A DNA stretch of 64,000 bases from Nostocales cyanobacterium HT-58-2 (GCA_002163975.1 CP019636.1:5335501-5399500), one strand, 5' to 3'; positions 35,432-44,753 are shown, counted from the stretch's first letter. Translations and numbers: made by a program. The notes: a model not told the origin generated them from the sequence alone.

Positions 35432-36403
35432 ATGACATCTGTTATTTCCAGCGCCTCACGTACCATTCGCATTGGTTCTCGCAAAAGTCAATTAGCTCTC
35501 GTTCAAACTTACTGGGTACAAGAACAACTCCAGAAAAGCTTTCCTGATATCTCTTTTGAAGTCCACACCATGTCCACCCACGGTGACAAAATCCTGGATG
35601 TTGCCTTAGCCAAGATTGGCGATAAGGGATTATTCACCAAAGAACTCGAAGTGGGGATGCTGAACCAGGAGATTGATTTTGCTGTTCACTCCCTCAAGGA
35701 TTTGCCGACTCGCTTGCCAGAGGGGTTAGTCTTGGCAGCGATTACAGAACGTGAAAACCCAGCAGATGCCCTGGTGGTGCATGAAAAGCACAAAGATAAA
35801 CAAATTGATACACTACCAGAAGGTGCTGTTATCGGTACGTCTTCTCTACGACGCTTGGCACAGTTGCGGCATCATTTCCCTCACTTGACATTTAAAGATG
35901 TGCGGGGCAATTTGAACACCCGTTTGTCAAAGCTGGATGCTGGTGAGTACGATGCGCTGATTTTGGCAGCTGCTGGTTTGCAACGATTGGGAATGGGCGA
36001 TCGCGTCCATCAAATCCTACCAAAAGAAATTTCTCTCCATGCTGTTGGGCAAGGCGCTTTAGGGATTGAATGTCGTGGAGACGATACAGAACTGCTATCG
36101 CTGCTCAAAGCGATTGAACATCCCGAAACGCGCGATCGCTGTCTTGCTGAGCGAGCTTTTTTACGTGAATTAGAGGGTGGTTGTCAAGTTCCCATTGGTG
36201 TAAATACTGAAATTAGTGATGGAAATTTAACACTAACAGGTATCGTTGCCAGTGTAGATGGTCAAAAGTTTACCAAAGATACTGTCACTGGTGCGGCTGT
36301 TGATGCTGAGCAGCTAGGCAAAGATTTAGCACAGCGCTTGCGCCAACAAGGAGCGCAGGAGATTTTGGATGAAATCTTCGCTCAAATCCAAAGGGGTTCG
36401 TGA
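35432..36403 (+). CDS. hemC: Porphobilinogen deaminase (hydroxymethylbilane synthase)
   Basis: A 323-residue enzyme of tetrapyrrole synthesis. It polymerises four porphobilinogens into hydroxymethylbilane on the route to haem, chlorophyll and bilins. Signatures: IGSRKSQLALVQTYWVQEQL at the N-terminus, IDFAVHSLKDLPTRLPEGL, GTSSLRRLAQLRHHFP, the Asp/Arg-rich VRGNLNTRLSKLD, and the dipyrromethane-cofactor Cys251 in ELEGGCQVPIG. The ATG at 35432 is preferred over a GTG 33 bases upstream because it gives the normal length. It is cytosolic. It stands alone, divergent from the stressosome operon. Nothing is unusual in the sequence. Confidence 0.97.
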   Translation: MTSVISSASRTIRIGSRKSQLALVQTYWVQEQLQKSFPDISFEVHTMSTHGDKILDVALAKIGDKGLFTKELEVGMLNQEIDFAVHSLKDLPTRLPEGLVLAAITERENPADALVVHEKHKDKQIDTLPEGAVIGTSSLRRLAQLRHHFPHLTFKDVRGNLNTRLSKLDAGEYDALILAAAGLQRLGMGDRVHQILPKEISLHAVGQGALGIECRGDDTELLSLLKAIEHPETRDRCLAERAFLRELEGGCQVPIGVNTEISDGNLTLTGIVASVDGQKFTKDTVTGAAVDAEQLGKDLAQRLRQQGAQEILDEIFAQIQRGS

Positions 36404-36558
36404 TCTGTTCCCAGACCAGCATATGTGATTAGATGAAGAAAGATTACAGTTTTACAGATTGTCGGGTGGTCAGCAGTGCCCACCTGCAGTGTGGTGTGGG
36501 GTATTGCCCTACCAGTGGTGGAATTCTAACCTAGGCAGAATCAAGGGAACAGACTATC

Positions 36559-38001
36559 ATGCGGATTCTATTTGTGGCAGCAGAGGCAGCTCCCATTGCA
36601 AAAGTTGGCGGAATGGGTGATGTTGTCGGAGCACTACCCAAAATCTTGAGAAAAATGGGGCATGATGTGCGGATATTCTTGCCTTATTACGGCTTCTTGC
36701 CAGACAAAATGGAAATTCCCAAAGAGCCAATCTGGCAGGGATTTGCCATGTTCCAAGATTTTCTGGTTTACGAAACCGTCCTGCCTGGTACTGATGTTCC
36801 CTTATACTTATTTGGACATCCGGCTTTTTCACCCCGGCGAATTTACTCTGGAGAAGATGAAGATTGGCGGTTTACATTATTTGCCAACGGGGCAGCTGAG
36901 TTTTGCTGGAATTATTGGAAGCCAGAAATTGTCCACTGTCATGATTGGCACACAGGAATGCTTCCCGTGTGGTTGCATCAATCTCCTGATATCACCAGTG
37001 TTTTTACAATACACAACCTGGCATATCAAGGTCCGTGGCGCTGGTATTTGGAGAAAATTACTTGGTGTCCTTGGTATATGCAAGGACACAACACAATGGC
37101 AGCGGCAGTGCAGTTTGCAGACAAAGTGAATACTGTCTCCCCAACTTATGCCGAGCAAATTAAGACGCCTGCCTATGGTGAAACTTTAGAAGGTTTATTG
37201 TCTTTCATCAGCGGCAAGTTATCGGGCATTATCAATGGCATCGACACGGAAGTTTACGATCCAACTACCGATAAGTACATAGCCCAAACCTTCAGTGCTG
37301 ATACTTTGGACAAACGCAAAGCAAACAAAATTGCTTTGCAAGAAGAAGTAGGGTTAGAAGTGAACTCCAATGCCTTTTTGATTGGTATGGTGACACGCTT
37401 AGTGGAACAAAAAGGCATTGATTTGGTGTTGAATATTCTGGATCGCTACCTGGCGTATACAGATGCACAGTTTGTTTTGTTGGGGACAGGCGATCGCTAC
37501 TACGAAAGCCAAATGTGGCAAATGGCATCCCGCTATCCCGGACGCATGGCAACTTACCTTCTATATAATGATGCCTTGGCTCGCCGCATCTATGCTGGTA
37601 CTGATGCCTTCCTGATGCCTAGCCGTTTTGAACCTTGTGGTATCAGCCAGATGATGGCTTTACGTTACGGTTCTGTGCCAATTGTCCGCCGCACTGGGGG
37701 ATTAGTTGACACCGTATCTCACCATGATCCGATGAACAATGCAGGCACTGGCTATTGCTTTGACCGTTATGAACCACTGGATCTGTTTACCTGTATGATA
37801 CGGGCTTGGGAAGGTTTCCGTTACAAGGATTACTGGCAACAGCTACAGCAACGCGGGATGAGTCAAGACTTCAGCTGGTATCAGTCTGCTAAGCAATACG
37901 TGAAGCTTTATCGGTCAATTTATGGCTTACCTGAAGAAGAAGAGCAAGCGCCACAGCAGGAGACACAAGTTAATGAGCCAGTGACAAGTGCGACATCGTG
38001 A
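36559..38001 (+). CDS. glgA: Glycogen synthase (ADP-glucose type)
   Basis: A 480-residue GT5 glycosyltransferase. It extends alpha-1,4-glucan chains from ADP-glucose and is the main storage-carbon enzyme in cyanobacteria. The N-terminal KVGG motif (AAEAAPIAKVGGMGDVVGAL, Lys15), HCHDWHTGMLPVWL, the domain-linking NGIDTEVYDP and the C-terminal PSRFEPCGISQMMALRYG with the catalytic Glu are all seen. The C-terminal 20 residues are Gln/Glu-rich and variable. The ATG at 36559 opens directly on the conserved MRILFVAAEA. It is a single gene 155 bp after hemC. Cyanobacteria often carry two glgA genes; this sequence alone does not show whether a second exists. Confidence 0.97.
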   Translation: MRILFVAAEAAPIAKVGGMGDVVGALPKILRKMGHDVRIFLPYYGFLPDKMEIPKEPIWQGFAMFQDFLVYETVLPGTDVPLYLFGHPAFSPRRIYSGEDEDWRFTLFANGAAEFCWNYWKPEIVHCHDWHTGMLPVWLHQSPDITSVFTIHNLAYQGPWRWYLEKITWCPWYMQGHNTMAAAVQFADKVNTVSPTYAEQIKTPAYGETLEGLLSFISGKLSGIINGIDTEVYDPTTDKYIAQTFSADTLDKRKANKIALQEEVGLEVNSNAFLIGMVTRLVEQKGIDLVLNILDRYLAYTDAQFVLLGTGDRYYESQMWQMASRYPGRMATYLLYNDALARRIYAGTDAFLMPSRFEPCGISQMMALRYGSVPIVRRTGGLVDTVSHHDPMNNAGTGYCFDRYEPLDLFTCMIRAWEGFRYKDYWQQLQQRGMSQDFSWYQSAKQYVKLYRSIYGLPEEEEQAPQQETQVNEPVTSATS

Positions 38002-38010
38002 GGGAATGAA

Positions 38011-38100
38011 GTAGGATGGGAAGCCGTAACCCATGTTGTCCTTTGCAATGGATGCTGTACTCAAAGGAAGAGCGCATCCTACAAAAAACTCTGTCTGCCT
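38011..38100. repeat. Small inverted-end element (MITE-like) after glgA
   Basis: GTAGGATG (38011-38018) is matched in inverse by CATCCTAC (38075-38082). A conserved tail follows (AAAAAACTCTGTCTGCCT). The inside (CGTAACCCATGTTGTCC, GATGCTGTACTCAA) recurs in decayed form at 12176-12265, and the right end recurs at 53411-53418. No coding capacity is seen. Confidence 0.7.
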
Positions 38101-38120
38101 CTTAGTAAGGTAGATATAGT

Positions 38121-38319
38121 GAGTTGTGAGCTTGAAGATTGGAGTTCTGAACTGGATCATTTGAGTTGTGAGCTTGAAGATTGGAGTTCTAAGCTGGATC
38201 ATCCGAGTTCTGAACTTGAAGATTGGAGTTCTGAGTTGGATCATCCGAGTTCTGAACTCGAAGATTGGAGTTCTGAGCTGGATCATCCGAGTTCTGAACT
38301 TGAAGATTGGAGTTTTAAG
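38121..38319. repeat. Tandem array, 42-bp unit made of two 21-bp halves
   Basis: Units start at 38121, 38163, 38205, 38247 and 38289 (the last partial). Each unit is GAGTTCTGAACTTGAAGATT-G plus GAGTTCTGAGCTGGATCATC-C, so the half-unit is 21 bp. Because 21 is a multiple of three, several frames stay open across it (for example SSELEDW/SSELDHP heptads). No ribosome site is visible for them. An inverted repeat follows at 38339-38364. Confidence 0.92.
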
Positions 38320-38338
38320 TATCTTTCAACATTTCCTG

Positions 38339-38364
38339 AAGCCCCTGGATTCAATCCGGGGCTT
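38339..38364. terminator. Strong hairpin downstream of the array
   Basis: AAGCCCC-T-GGATT pairs with AATCC-GGGGCTT over a single-C loop, with one bulged T. It is not followed by a T-tract on either strand. It could still end transcripts from glgA and the array. Confidence 0.5.
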
Positions 38365-38525
38365 GCTTATAAGTAATTGCCGATTCAGAAAGCTATATTA
38401 ATATCGTGCAATAGCAGACGTAGTTGCAAATTTAGCGAGCTGACACTCCTGATGTGATTGATTTAATACTGTAAGAGCAAATAACTCAAGACATCCCCAA
38501 CCATTTTTCTTACGGGCTTTCGCTG

Positions 38526-39452
38526 ATGAAAAAAGTTACTGTCGCTCAAATATGTACGCATGGCTTGATAGGGTTAACGTCTTTAACTGCTGTGATATCT
38601 GTCAATACGCAGGTTTTAACTCAAACAGCACAAAAGGCAAATACTTTACAAAAATCTATTGCTTCTAACTTGATTTGGCCCACTCAAGGGATGATTTCTC
38701 AAGGTTTTCGCAAATATCAACATGAAGGAATTGATATTGCAGGAGCATCTGGAACTCCTATTATGGCTGCTGCATCTGGTATAGTCACCAAAGCAGGTTG
38801 GAACGAATGGGGATTAGGTAATGTTGTAGTCATTGAGCATCCCGACGGCAGTATCACAGTTTACGGTCACAATAGTCGCTTGTTAGTCAAACAAGGTCAA
38901 CAGGTAAGCCAAGGACAAGTCATTGCTGAAATGGGCTCGACAGGCAATAGTACAGCACCTCACCTGCATTTTGAAGTTCGTAGAAACCATCGTTTTGCTG
39001 TTAACCCGATAAGTGCGTTACCGTCTTTGGTTACAGGAAAAATCCCACAAAACCAGATGACAAGACCTGCTGCTGTGACTTCTCAAGGGAGTGAGTCAGT
39101 CAGTCAAGTTTCAACAACAGATATGACACAGCAAGTATCACCTACGCAACCAATTCCAATTGCAGTCGGTGGCTCACAACTGGCTGATACTCAATGCCGT
39201 GGCGCTACAGTCCTTGAAGGTGAAACCGCAAATGCGTTTGTCAAGGTTTGTCAAGAAAATGGTCAACTGTTTTATATTGGGCAATTAAAACAGGACCCAA
39301 ACCAGCCTGTACGTCTTCCTGCTTGGAGTGTTGGTAGTTCGCGATATCAGGCAGATAATGGTACTTTCTCTTACCTCGTTAGTCCAAATGGGGTAGATGT
39401 TTGGCGCAATGGTCAGCAGATACGTTCTGATACTTTTTACACTTCAAAGTAG
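38526..39452 (+). CDS. M23-family peptidoglycan endopeptidase
   Basis: A 308-residue exported protein. The N-terminus is a weak signal or anchor sequence (HGLIGLTSLTAVISV). Residues about 48-165 form an M23/LytM domain with the zinc ligands HEGIDIAG (His and Asp), VYGHNSRL and HLHFEVRR. The C-terminal 110 residues after a Gln/Ser/Thr-rich linker hold a Cys pair (DTQCRGATVLEG, VKVCQENG) and look like a small beta domain. M23 enzymes cut peptidoglycan cross-bridges or act as scaffold activators of amidases. All metal ligands are present, so activity is expected. Its neighbour downstream binds peptidoglycan, a fitting pair for wall remodelling. Confidence 0.9.
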   Translation: MKKVTVAQICTHGLIGLTSLTAVISVNTQVLTQTAQKANTLQKSIASNLIWPTQGMISQGFRKYQHEGIDIAGASGTPIMAAASGIVTKAGWNEWGLGNVVVIEHPDGSITVYGHNSRLLVKQGQQVSQGQVIAEMGSTGNSTAPHLHFEVRRNHRFAVNPISALPSLVTGKIPQNQMTRPAAVTSQGSESVSQVSTTDMTQQVSPTQPIPIAVGGSQLADTQCRGATVLEGETANAFVKVCQENGQLFYIGQLKQDPNQPVRLPAWSVGSSRYQADNGTFSYLVSPNGVDVWRNGQQIRSDTFYTSK

Positions 39453-39708
39453 CTTCAACACTTGGGTCTGTGCACGCTCGTCGCTTGCAGCAACAGGCTT
39501 TGCTCATATTGCCTTTGGTGTTTGATAGTATTCAAGAGCGATCGCATTTATCAGGATTTTTTTTGCAAAAATTATTTTTTCTTAATTATGTTCTAGGTAA
39601 AGATCCTCTAAGATAAAGTGTAATCTAAATTACATTAGATGGAATTCAGAGGAAAACGAAGTAAAGCTCTGCATTCGTGACAATTTAAACAATAAGGAGA
39701 TAACTACT

Positions 39709-40320
39709 GTGGAATATCTTGCTTATTCTCTGATGGATAGTGCCTACGCAGAGGCAACTAGAGATACAGAATTTAGTCTCCCGGAATTTCAACTGAAATT
39801 CAACTGGAACAGAAACTTCAAATCTGCTTGGTTAACTTTTGCAAGTATTGGTGTGTTGTTGGCAATTTTGGCTCAAGCCCAATCAGCGTCTGCAACCTAT
39901 TATGGTCCAGGAAGCAACTATTATGTCAGGACAAATGGAAGTCATCTCGTAGTTCGCACAGGTCCTAACAAAAATTATGCTCCTGTTGCATACTACCGTA
40001 ATGGCGCCCGCCTTCCACGAGTGGTAGGATACACAAATGGATTTGCTAAGCTGTCTGATGGTTATTATGTTGCAGCCAATTGGATTAGCAACCGACCTGG
40101 CAAAGGTTACACTCCTGGTCCTGGTGTGGGCGGTCCTTACACTTTAGGTTTAGGCTCTCAAGGTTCTGCTGTTGCAAGGCTTCAAAGAATTCTGGGAGTT
40201 GAACCCACAACATACTACGGTTCAACAACAGCAAATGCAGTCCGGAACTTCCAAGCAAGAAATGGTTTACGTGTGGATGGAATCGCTGGACCGGAAACAC
40301 TAGCAGCTTTGGGATTTTAA
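39709..40320 (+). CDS. Secreted peptidoglycan-binding protein with SH3-like domain
   Basis: A 203-residue protein started at GTG (39709), with AAGGAG nine bases upstream. A long N-terminal region (about 1-40) precedes a hydrophobic export segment (LTFASIGVLLAILAQAQSAS, cleavage near SASA). Residues about 70-130 form a bacterial SH3-like fold (LVVRTGPNKNYAPVAYYRNG, then GFAKLSDGYYVAANWIS). Residues 140-203 are a PG_binding_1 domain (LGSQGSAVARLQRILGV, TTANAVRNFQARNGLRVDGI, GPETLAALGF). There is no catalytic domain. It should sit in the periplasm attached to the wall. A terminator follows. The extended leader before the hydrophobic stretch is unusual but recurs in cyanobacterial homologues as far as can be judged. 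Confidence 0.88.
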   Translation: MEYLAYSLMDSAYAEATRDTEFSLPEFQLKFNWNRNFKSAWLTFASIGVLLAILAQAQSASATYYGPGSNYYVRTNGSHLVVRTGPNKNYAPVAYYRNGARLPRVVGYTNGFAKLSDGYYVAANWISNRPGKGYTPGPGVGGPYTLGLGSQGSAVARLQRILGVEPTTYYGSTTANAVRNFQARNGLRVDGIAGPETLAALGF

Positions 40321-40446
40321 GATAGGTAAGTTGTCATCCAGAGGTCGGCAAGAGAGCAGTCTGAGCTGAGTTCTGACCAATTTTTTAGCAATTTATTCCC
40401 TTTCAATTTTTAGAAAGAAACTTAATTATTGGTACAGAATATATCT

Positions 40447-40486
40447 AAACCCTGTCTGTGAAAAGAATAAACAGATGGGGTTTTTA
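40447..40486 (+). terminator. Intrinsic terminator after the wall-binding protein
   Basis: AAACCC-TG-TCTGT pairs with ACAGA-T-GGGGTTT across an A-rich loop, and the stem runs into TTTTTAAATT. It fits the end of the + strand gene that stops at 40320. Confidence 0.75.
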
Positions 40487-40561
40487 AATTGTGGTTAACT
40501 TAACAATAATTGGTATAGCAATCCGGTTTTTTTTTTGCAAAATTTAAGTATTTGTAGTATC

Positions 40562-40632
40562 TGTAGGGTGGCAATGCTCACCAAAACCCAGATATGACCT
40601 AGAAGATATAGTAGGCATTGCCCACCTACGGG
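40562..40632. repeat. MITE-like inverted-end element (TGTAGGGTGGCAATGC)
   Basis: The left end GTAGGGTGGCAATGC and right end GCATTGCCCACCTAC are imperfect inverse copies about 40 bp apart. The same GTGGGCATTGC/GCAATGCCCAC ends occur at 53171-53238, which marks it as a dispersed family. Confidence 0.7.
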
Positions 40633-40746
40633 TATTTCTACATCTCCACACAGATAAATCTGCATTTCATTCAAATTAAGAAGCCCTATAAATATCCAAA
40701 CAGAGGTGACAGAGGTAGCTGTTACTTCACTAACAAAATATCTATT

Positions 40747-42747
40747 TCACAATTTTGCACCACAAGTGATATTATTTTTCGATTGAAGAATAGGAATTTC
40801 TAGGACAAATTCTGTACCTTTCCCAGGTTCGCTAAAACAGAGCAGTTTACCGCAGTGTTTTTCTACGACGATTTGATGACTAATTGATAATCCTAAGCCT
40901 GTACCCACACCAATGGGTTTAGTGGTAAAAAATGGTTCAAATAAACGCTTTTGAACTTCTGATGTCATTCCTGGTCCATTATCAATGATATGAATAGCAA
41001 TACATCCGTTATCTAACACTTCAGTGCGAATATGAATTTGTGGGACTAATATTTTAGACTCTTTTAAGGAGTTATGTCTTAAGTATGGCGTTGCACTCAT
41101 CGCCAGTTGTGAATTTTTAATGGCAAAATTATCCTTGCTCCAATGTTCTTCTAAAGCATCAATAGCATTTGCTAGCAAATTCATAAATGCTTGGTTTATC
41201 TGTCCAGCGTGGCATTCTATAAGTGGAAGATGCCCATAATTTTTGATGACCTCAATACCAGAATGAACTGGGCTATATTTGAGCCGACTTTGCAGAATCA
41301 TCAGTGTACTATCGATACCCTCATGAATATCTACCGCTTCCATTTGGGCTTCGTCATGGCGAGAGAAGATTCGCAATGAACGGACAATTTCTCGAATGCG
41401 ATCAGCTCCCACCTTCATAGAAGACAGCAATTTTGGCAAGTCTAATATCAAGAAATCCAAATCAATGGCGTCCATTTCTTCTCGAATTTCTGGTGTTGCT
41501 TCGGGATATGTTTGCTGATAGAGCTTGAGTAAGCCGAGTAAATCCTCAATATACCCACTGGCGTGAACTAAGTTGCCGAAAATAAAGTTAACAGGATTGT
41601 TGATTTCGTGGGCTACTCCCGCAAGGAGGTGTCCCAAACTAGACATTTTTTCACTTTGTAGCAACTGGTTTTGAGTTGTCTCTAATTGTTCTAAAGTTTT
41701 TTCAAGTTGTAGAGCCTGATTTTGAGCTGTGATGGCAGCATGATGAGCTTGAGTATAAGGTAGAGCTTGGTTAATGGCAATAGCAAGCTGACTAATGACC
41801 GCTTGTAACAGTTCCACTTCACTATCTTTCCAGGGACGAGGGTGAGTACAGTGACCACAGACTACTATGCCAATTTCACCAGAAAGAGTTTTGAGCGGCA
41901 GCACAATTTCCGATTGAAATCCTAGAGCCTGTAAGAACTGCCGATGGATTGAATCTGAAAGATCTGCTACATTATCTATGCGAATGATTTCTTGATTCAG
42001 AAGCTGCTGAGTGACTGAGCCAACCACTGTAGCAGGGTAGAAACCCAACAGGCTAGGCAAATTAGGATTTTTTTCTTCCTTGATAGCTTCCCAAATTGGT
42101 GGGTCAACATCTGGCTTGTACCAGCAAAAGTTACAGCGATCAATTTGCAGTAACTTCTGAATTTCTTGGATAGCTGTTTCTATAACTGTATCTAAATCAA
42201 GGGAATGACGGATCTGGTTAGCTACTCTGTTGAGGAGTTTTTCTCGTTCGGCAAGTTCTCGGAACCTAACTTGATAATTATCTTCTTGATAAATATCGCC
42301 TGGTAAGTTGGCAGCTAACTTTTGAAAATCCTCTTTGCTTCCCTCTAATAATGATGGTTCTAGAGGCTTTCTTTCTGAAATTTTTTCAAAAAAGAAGATT
42401 GTACCTCCAATATCTCCGTCTTGGGTATACCAAGGATTACTCTCCCATTTCACCCACTCCAAGGAGCCATCACTTTGGACTATACTATCTGCCTCACCAC
42501 TTTCTGCATAACCAGTTAAACAACGCTCGTGAACTGCTTTCCACTTTTCGGATGTGCCAGGGAACACCTCATAATGATAGCAATCAGTCAAACTTCCCTG
42601 TATAAAACCGAAGTTTTTTAACCACCTACGACTAGCTGCTATGTATCGCATCTCGCGGTCAAACATGGCTATGGCAGCAGGTGCATATTCCAAAAACAGT
42701 TTGAATTCCGGGCAATTTTGCAAGTGCATAGATCGGCTGGAAAACAT
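40747..42747 (-). CDS. Soluble sensor histidine kinase PAS-GAF-HisKA-HATPase
   Basis: A 666-residue kinase without membrane spans. A PAS domain lies at about 12-125 (LEYAPAAIAMFDREMRYIAA, then GDIGGTIFFFEKISER). A GAF domain lies at about 170-330 (RHSLDLDTVIETAIQEIQKL, IDRCNFCWYKPD, GEIGIVVCGHC). A coiled coil is followed by HisKA with His380 (LLAGVAHEINNPVNFIFGNL) and the ATPase (MNLLANAIDAL, IIDNGPGM, GLGLSISHQIV). The H box is the NtrB/ZraS-like HEINNP type common in cyanobacterial light or redox kinases. GAF Cys residues are present, but the bilin-lyase context motif is not convincing, so a chromophore is not claimed. There is no partner regulator next to it; it is an orphan kinase. Confidence 0.92.
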   Translation of the reverse strand: MFSSRSMHLQNCPEFKLFLEYAPAAIAMFDREMRYIAASRRWLKNFGFIQGSLTDCYHYEVFPGTSEKWKAVHERCLTGYAESGEADSIVQSDGSLEWVKWESNPWYTQDGDIGGTIFFFEKISERKPLEPSLLEGSKEDFQKLAANLPGDIYQEDNYQVRFRELAEREKLLNRVANQIRHSLDLDTVIETAIQEIQKLLQIDRCNFCWYKPDVDPPIWEAIKEEKNPNLPSLLGFYPATVVGSVTQQLLNQEIIRIDNVADLSDSIHRQFLQALGFQSEIVLPLKTLSGEIGIVVCGHCTHPRPWKDSEVELLQAVISQLAIAINQALPYTQAHHAAITAQNQALQLEKTLEQLETTQNQLLQSEKMSSLGHLLAGVAHEINNPVNFIFGNLVHASGYIEDLLGLLKLYQQTYPEATPEIREEMDAIDLDFLILDLPKLLSSMKVGADRIREIVRSLRIFSRHDEAQMEAVDIHEGIDSTLMILQSRLKYSPVHSGIEVIKNYGHLPLIECHAGQINQAFMNLLANAIDALEEHWSKDNFAIKNSQLAMSATPYLRHNSLKESKILVPQIHIRTEVLDNGCIAIHIIDNGPGMTSEVQKRLFEPFFTTKPIGVGTGLGLSISHQIVVEKHCGKLLCFSEPGKGTEFVLEIPILQSKNNITCGAKL

Positions 42748-43373
42748 TATTAAGCTGCAAGTTTCAATTAATGGACGAATAAGGAAGTCAGAACTGAGCG
42801 CTCAGAGTTTAGAAGAGGAATTGAAAAGTAAAGCAACCTTGATGAAAACTCTGGCATCAGAAATGAGGTCGTTCTGAGTTTTACGTTCTTCTCACAAATT
42901 TTCAGGATGCTACCACAGTAGGGAACACGAAGAAAAGATAGCAATACCTGTTATGTCACTATTTTTTGTTTACTCTAGATTTTGAGTTTTCTCTTAAATT
43001 ATATAAAGTTGCAAGCCATGAAATAAGATGAGTCGTTATGGATCTTTTGAAATTTAGGCCAAAAAGGTCAATCGCATACAAGATAAGCATTTTCAGAGTT
43101 AAGTTTCTGTACACACAACCATCTCTGAGGTACAGCTATAAGTTTGCAAAAGCTACCTTGAAAGTTTTTTCATGATATGTCAGATTATTTCTGTTAAATT
43201 AAACATTAGTTTTTTTTATATTTTTAAAGTAAACAATAACCATGTCCATCTAAGTATATACTTAAAATAATGAAGAAATAATGTGGTTAAAAAAACAAAA
43301 ACCGGATTTTATTCCGGCTTAAGAAAACAAAAAAAGACCGAATTACAGGTGAGTAATTATACTAATTTGACAC
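42748..43373. other. Intergenic region, no gene seen
   Basis: About 620 bp, AT-rich, upstream of the minus-strand kinase and downstream of wecB. It holds the wecB terminator at its right side. The open frame on the + strand across its left end is a shadow of the kinase gene. Confidence 0.55.
43289..43318 (-). terminator. Intrinsic terminator of wecB
   Basis: On the minus strand GCCGGA-ATAAAA-TCCGGT is followed by TTTTGTTTTTT. It lies about 60 bp after the wecB stop. Confidence 0.82.
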
Positions 43374-44489
43374 TTAGAGGGAAATGCCTAAGTAACTTTG
43401 CGCAATCTGCAATATTCGTTTAGCTGCATGACCGTCCCCAAAAGGATTAATTGCGTTTGCCATCACTTCATAAGCAGTTGAGTCAGATAGCAATTGGGCA
43501 GTAGTAGAGAAGATGCCCTCCGGTTGAGTTCCCACAAGTTTCGCTGTACCCGCAGTCACAGCTTCGGGTCTTTCTGTTGTTTCTCTTAAGACCAGAACTG
43601 GTTTTCCAAGGCTAGGTGCTTCTTCCTGCAAACCGCCAGAGTCTGTGAGTAAAAGATGCGCTCGCATAATCGCTCCTACCAGTTCAGCATAATCTAAAGG
43701 TTCTGTTAAAAAAATACGGGGATGGTGTCCCAATAATGCTTGTAACGGTTCTCGGACTGTAGGATTGCGGTGCAATGGCAACAGCAAGGCTGTATCAGGG
43801 AACTTATCTAATATTTGTAAAAACCCTTGAGCAATATCATGCAGTGGTTCTCCCCAATTCTCGCGACGGTGAACTGTTGCCAGCAGGACACGATATTTTC
43901 CCCATTCTACTCCCGGTATATGACAGGCAGGTTCACTTGCTGCCACAGTCAACAGCGCATCAATCACCGTGTTACCTGTCAGGTGAATTTCGCCTAAAAC
44001 GCCAGAACGTTCCAGATTTTCTACTGCTAGAGGGGTGGGCGCAAAGTGCAATTGAGTCAATTGAGAAATCAGCCGCCGATTTGCTTCTTCTGGATAAGGA
44101 TTAAATAGGTCATCCGTTCTTAACCCAGCTTCTACATGTCCTACAGGGATTTTTTGGTAAAATGCAGCCAAAGTAGCAGCAAAAGCTGTTGTTGTATCTC
44201 CCTGCACTAAGACTAAATCTGGCTGATTCTGTTGGAATAATGCTTCCAAACCTCGTAAACTGCGGCAGGTAATATCACTAAGAGATTGCTTTGGCTGCAT
44301 AATCTCCAAGTCATGATGAGCTTTGAGGTTGAACAGCTGCATCACTTGCTCAACCATTTCGCGATGCTGTCCTGTCAGAATAACTTGAGTGTCAATAGTT
44401 GAGGAGTTTTGGAAAACCTGAATAACTGGAGCTAGTTTGATTGCTTCCGGACGAGTACCCAATATAATATAAATTTGCTTTTTAGTCAT
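43374..44489 (-). CDS. wecB: UDP-N-acetylglucosamine 2-epimerase (non-hydrolysing)
   Basis: A 371-residue GT-B fold epimerase that interconverts UDP-GlcNAc and UDP-ManNAc, feeding surface polysaccharide synthesis. Signatures are IILGTRPEAIKLAPVIQ, TGQHREMV, VLVQGDTTTAFAATLAAFY, HVEAGLRTDDLFNPYPEEAN, the pair LLATVHRRENWGE, and LLTDSGGLQEEAPSLGKPVL. All catalytic-region residues of the family (Asp, Glu and His in these segments) are present. The ATG at 44489 is preferred over a TTG six bases upstream. It is not in a polysaccharide operon here; its neighbours are a kinase and a small membrane protein. Its own terminator follows. Confidence 0.95.
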   Translation of the reverse strand: MTKKQIYIILGTRPEAIKLAPVIQVFQNSSTIDTQVILTGQHREMVEQVMQLFNLKAHHDLEIMQPKQSLSDITCRSLRGLEALFQQNQPDLVLVQGDTTTAFAATLAAFYQKIPVGHVEAGLRTDDLFNPYPEEANRRLISQLTQLHFAPTPLAVENLERSGVLGEIHLTGNTVIDALLTVAASEPACHIPGVEWGKYRVLLATVHRRENWGEPLHDIAQGFLQILDKFPDTALLLPLHRNPTVREPLQALLGHHPRIFLTEPLDYAELVGAIMRAHLLLTDSGGLQEEAPSLGKPVLVLRETTERPEAVTAGTAKLVGTQPEGIFSTTAQLLSDSTAYEVMANAINPFGDGHAAKRILQIAQSYLGISL

Positions 44490-44698
44490 AGTCAAAAGTC
44501 AAGAGTCAAAAATCAATAGTGAACAATTAATAATTCATAGTCAATGGTTAATAATCTGTAACTTTTGACCATGGACTTTGAAACAGCAGTTTGTACACTC
44601 AGGTCAACCCTCCAGAGTTCGGATGGAAGTTTAGAGGCTGAAGGACATCCAAAATTTCTCTGCGCAACGCACTGGGTCCTCTTGACTAATAAAGCATG

Positions 44699-44719
44699 AA
44701 AAAACCCGGCTTAACCGGG
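44699..44719 (-). terminator. Intrinsic terminator of the small membrane protein gene
   Basis: On the minus strand CCCGG-TTAAG-CCGGG is followed directly by TTTTTTC. It lies 35 bp after the stop of the following minus-strand gene. Confidence 0.88.
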
Positions 44720-44753
44720 CAGATGTACTGTTTGTCGAATTGAGCAATGATGT

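Noticed and set aside
38119..38376. Open frame with SSELEDW/SSELDHP heptads on the + strand
   Set aside because: It is produced by the 21/42-bp tandem array. Frames are open on both strands there, and no ribosome site or non-repeat protein domain is present.
40747..42747. Phytochrome-type chromophore binding by the GAF domain
   Set aside because: Cys residues are present, but the usual Cys-His chromophore-attachment context is not convincing.
42641..42877. 78-codon + strand frame over the kinase start
   Set aside because: Antisense to the well-supported PAS domain of the sensor kinase.
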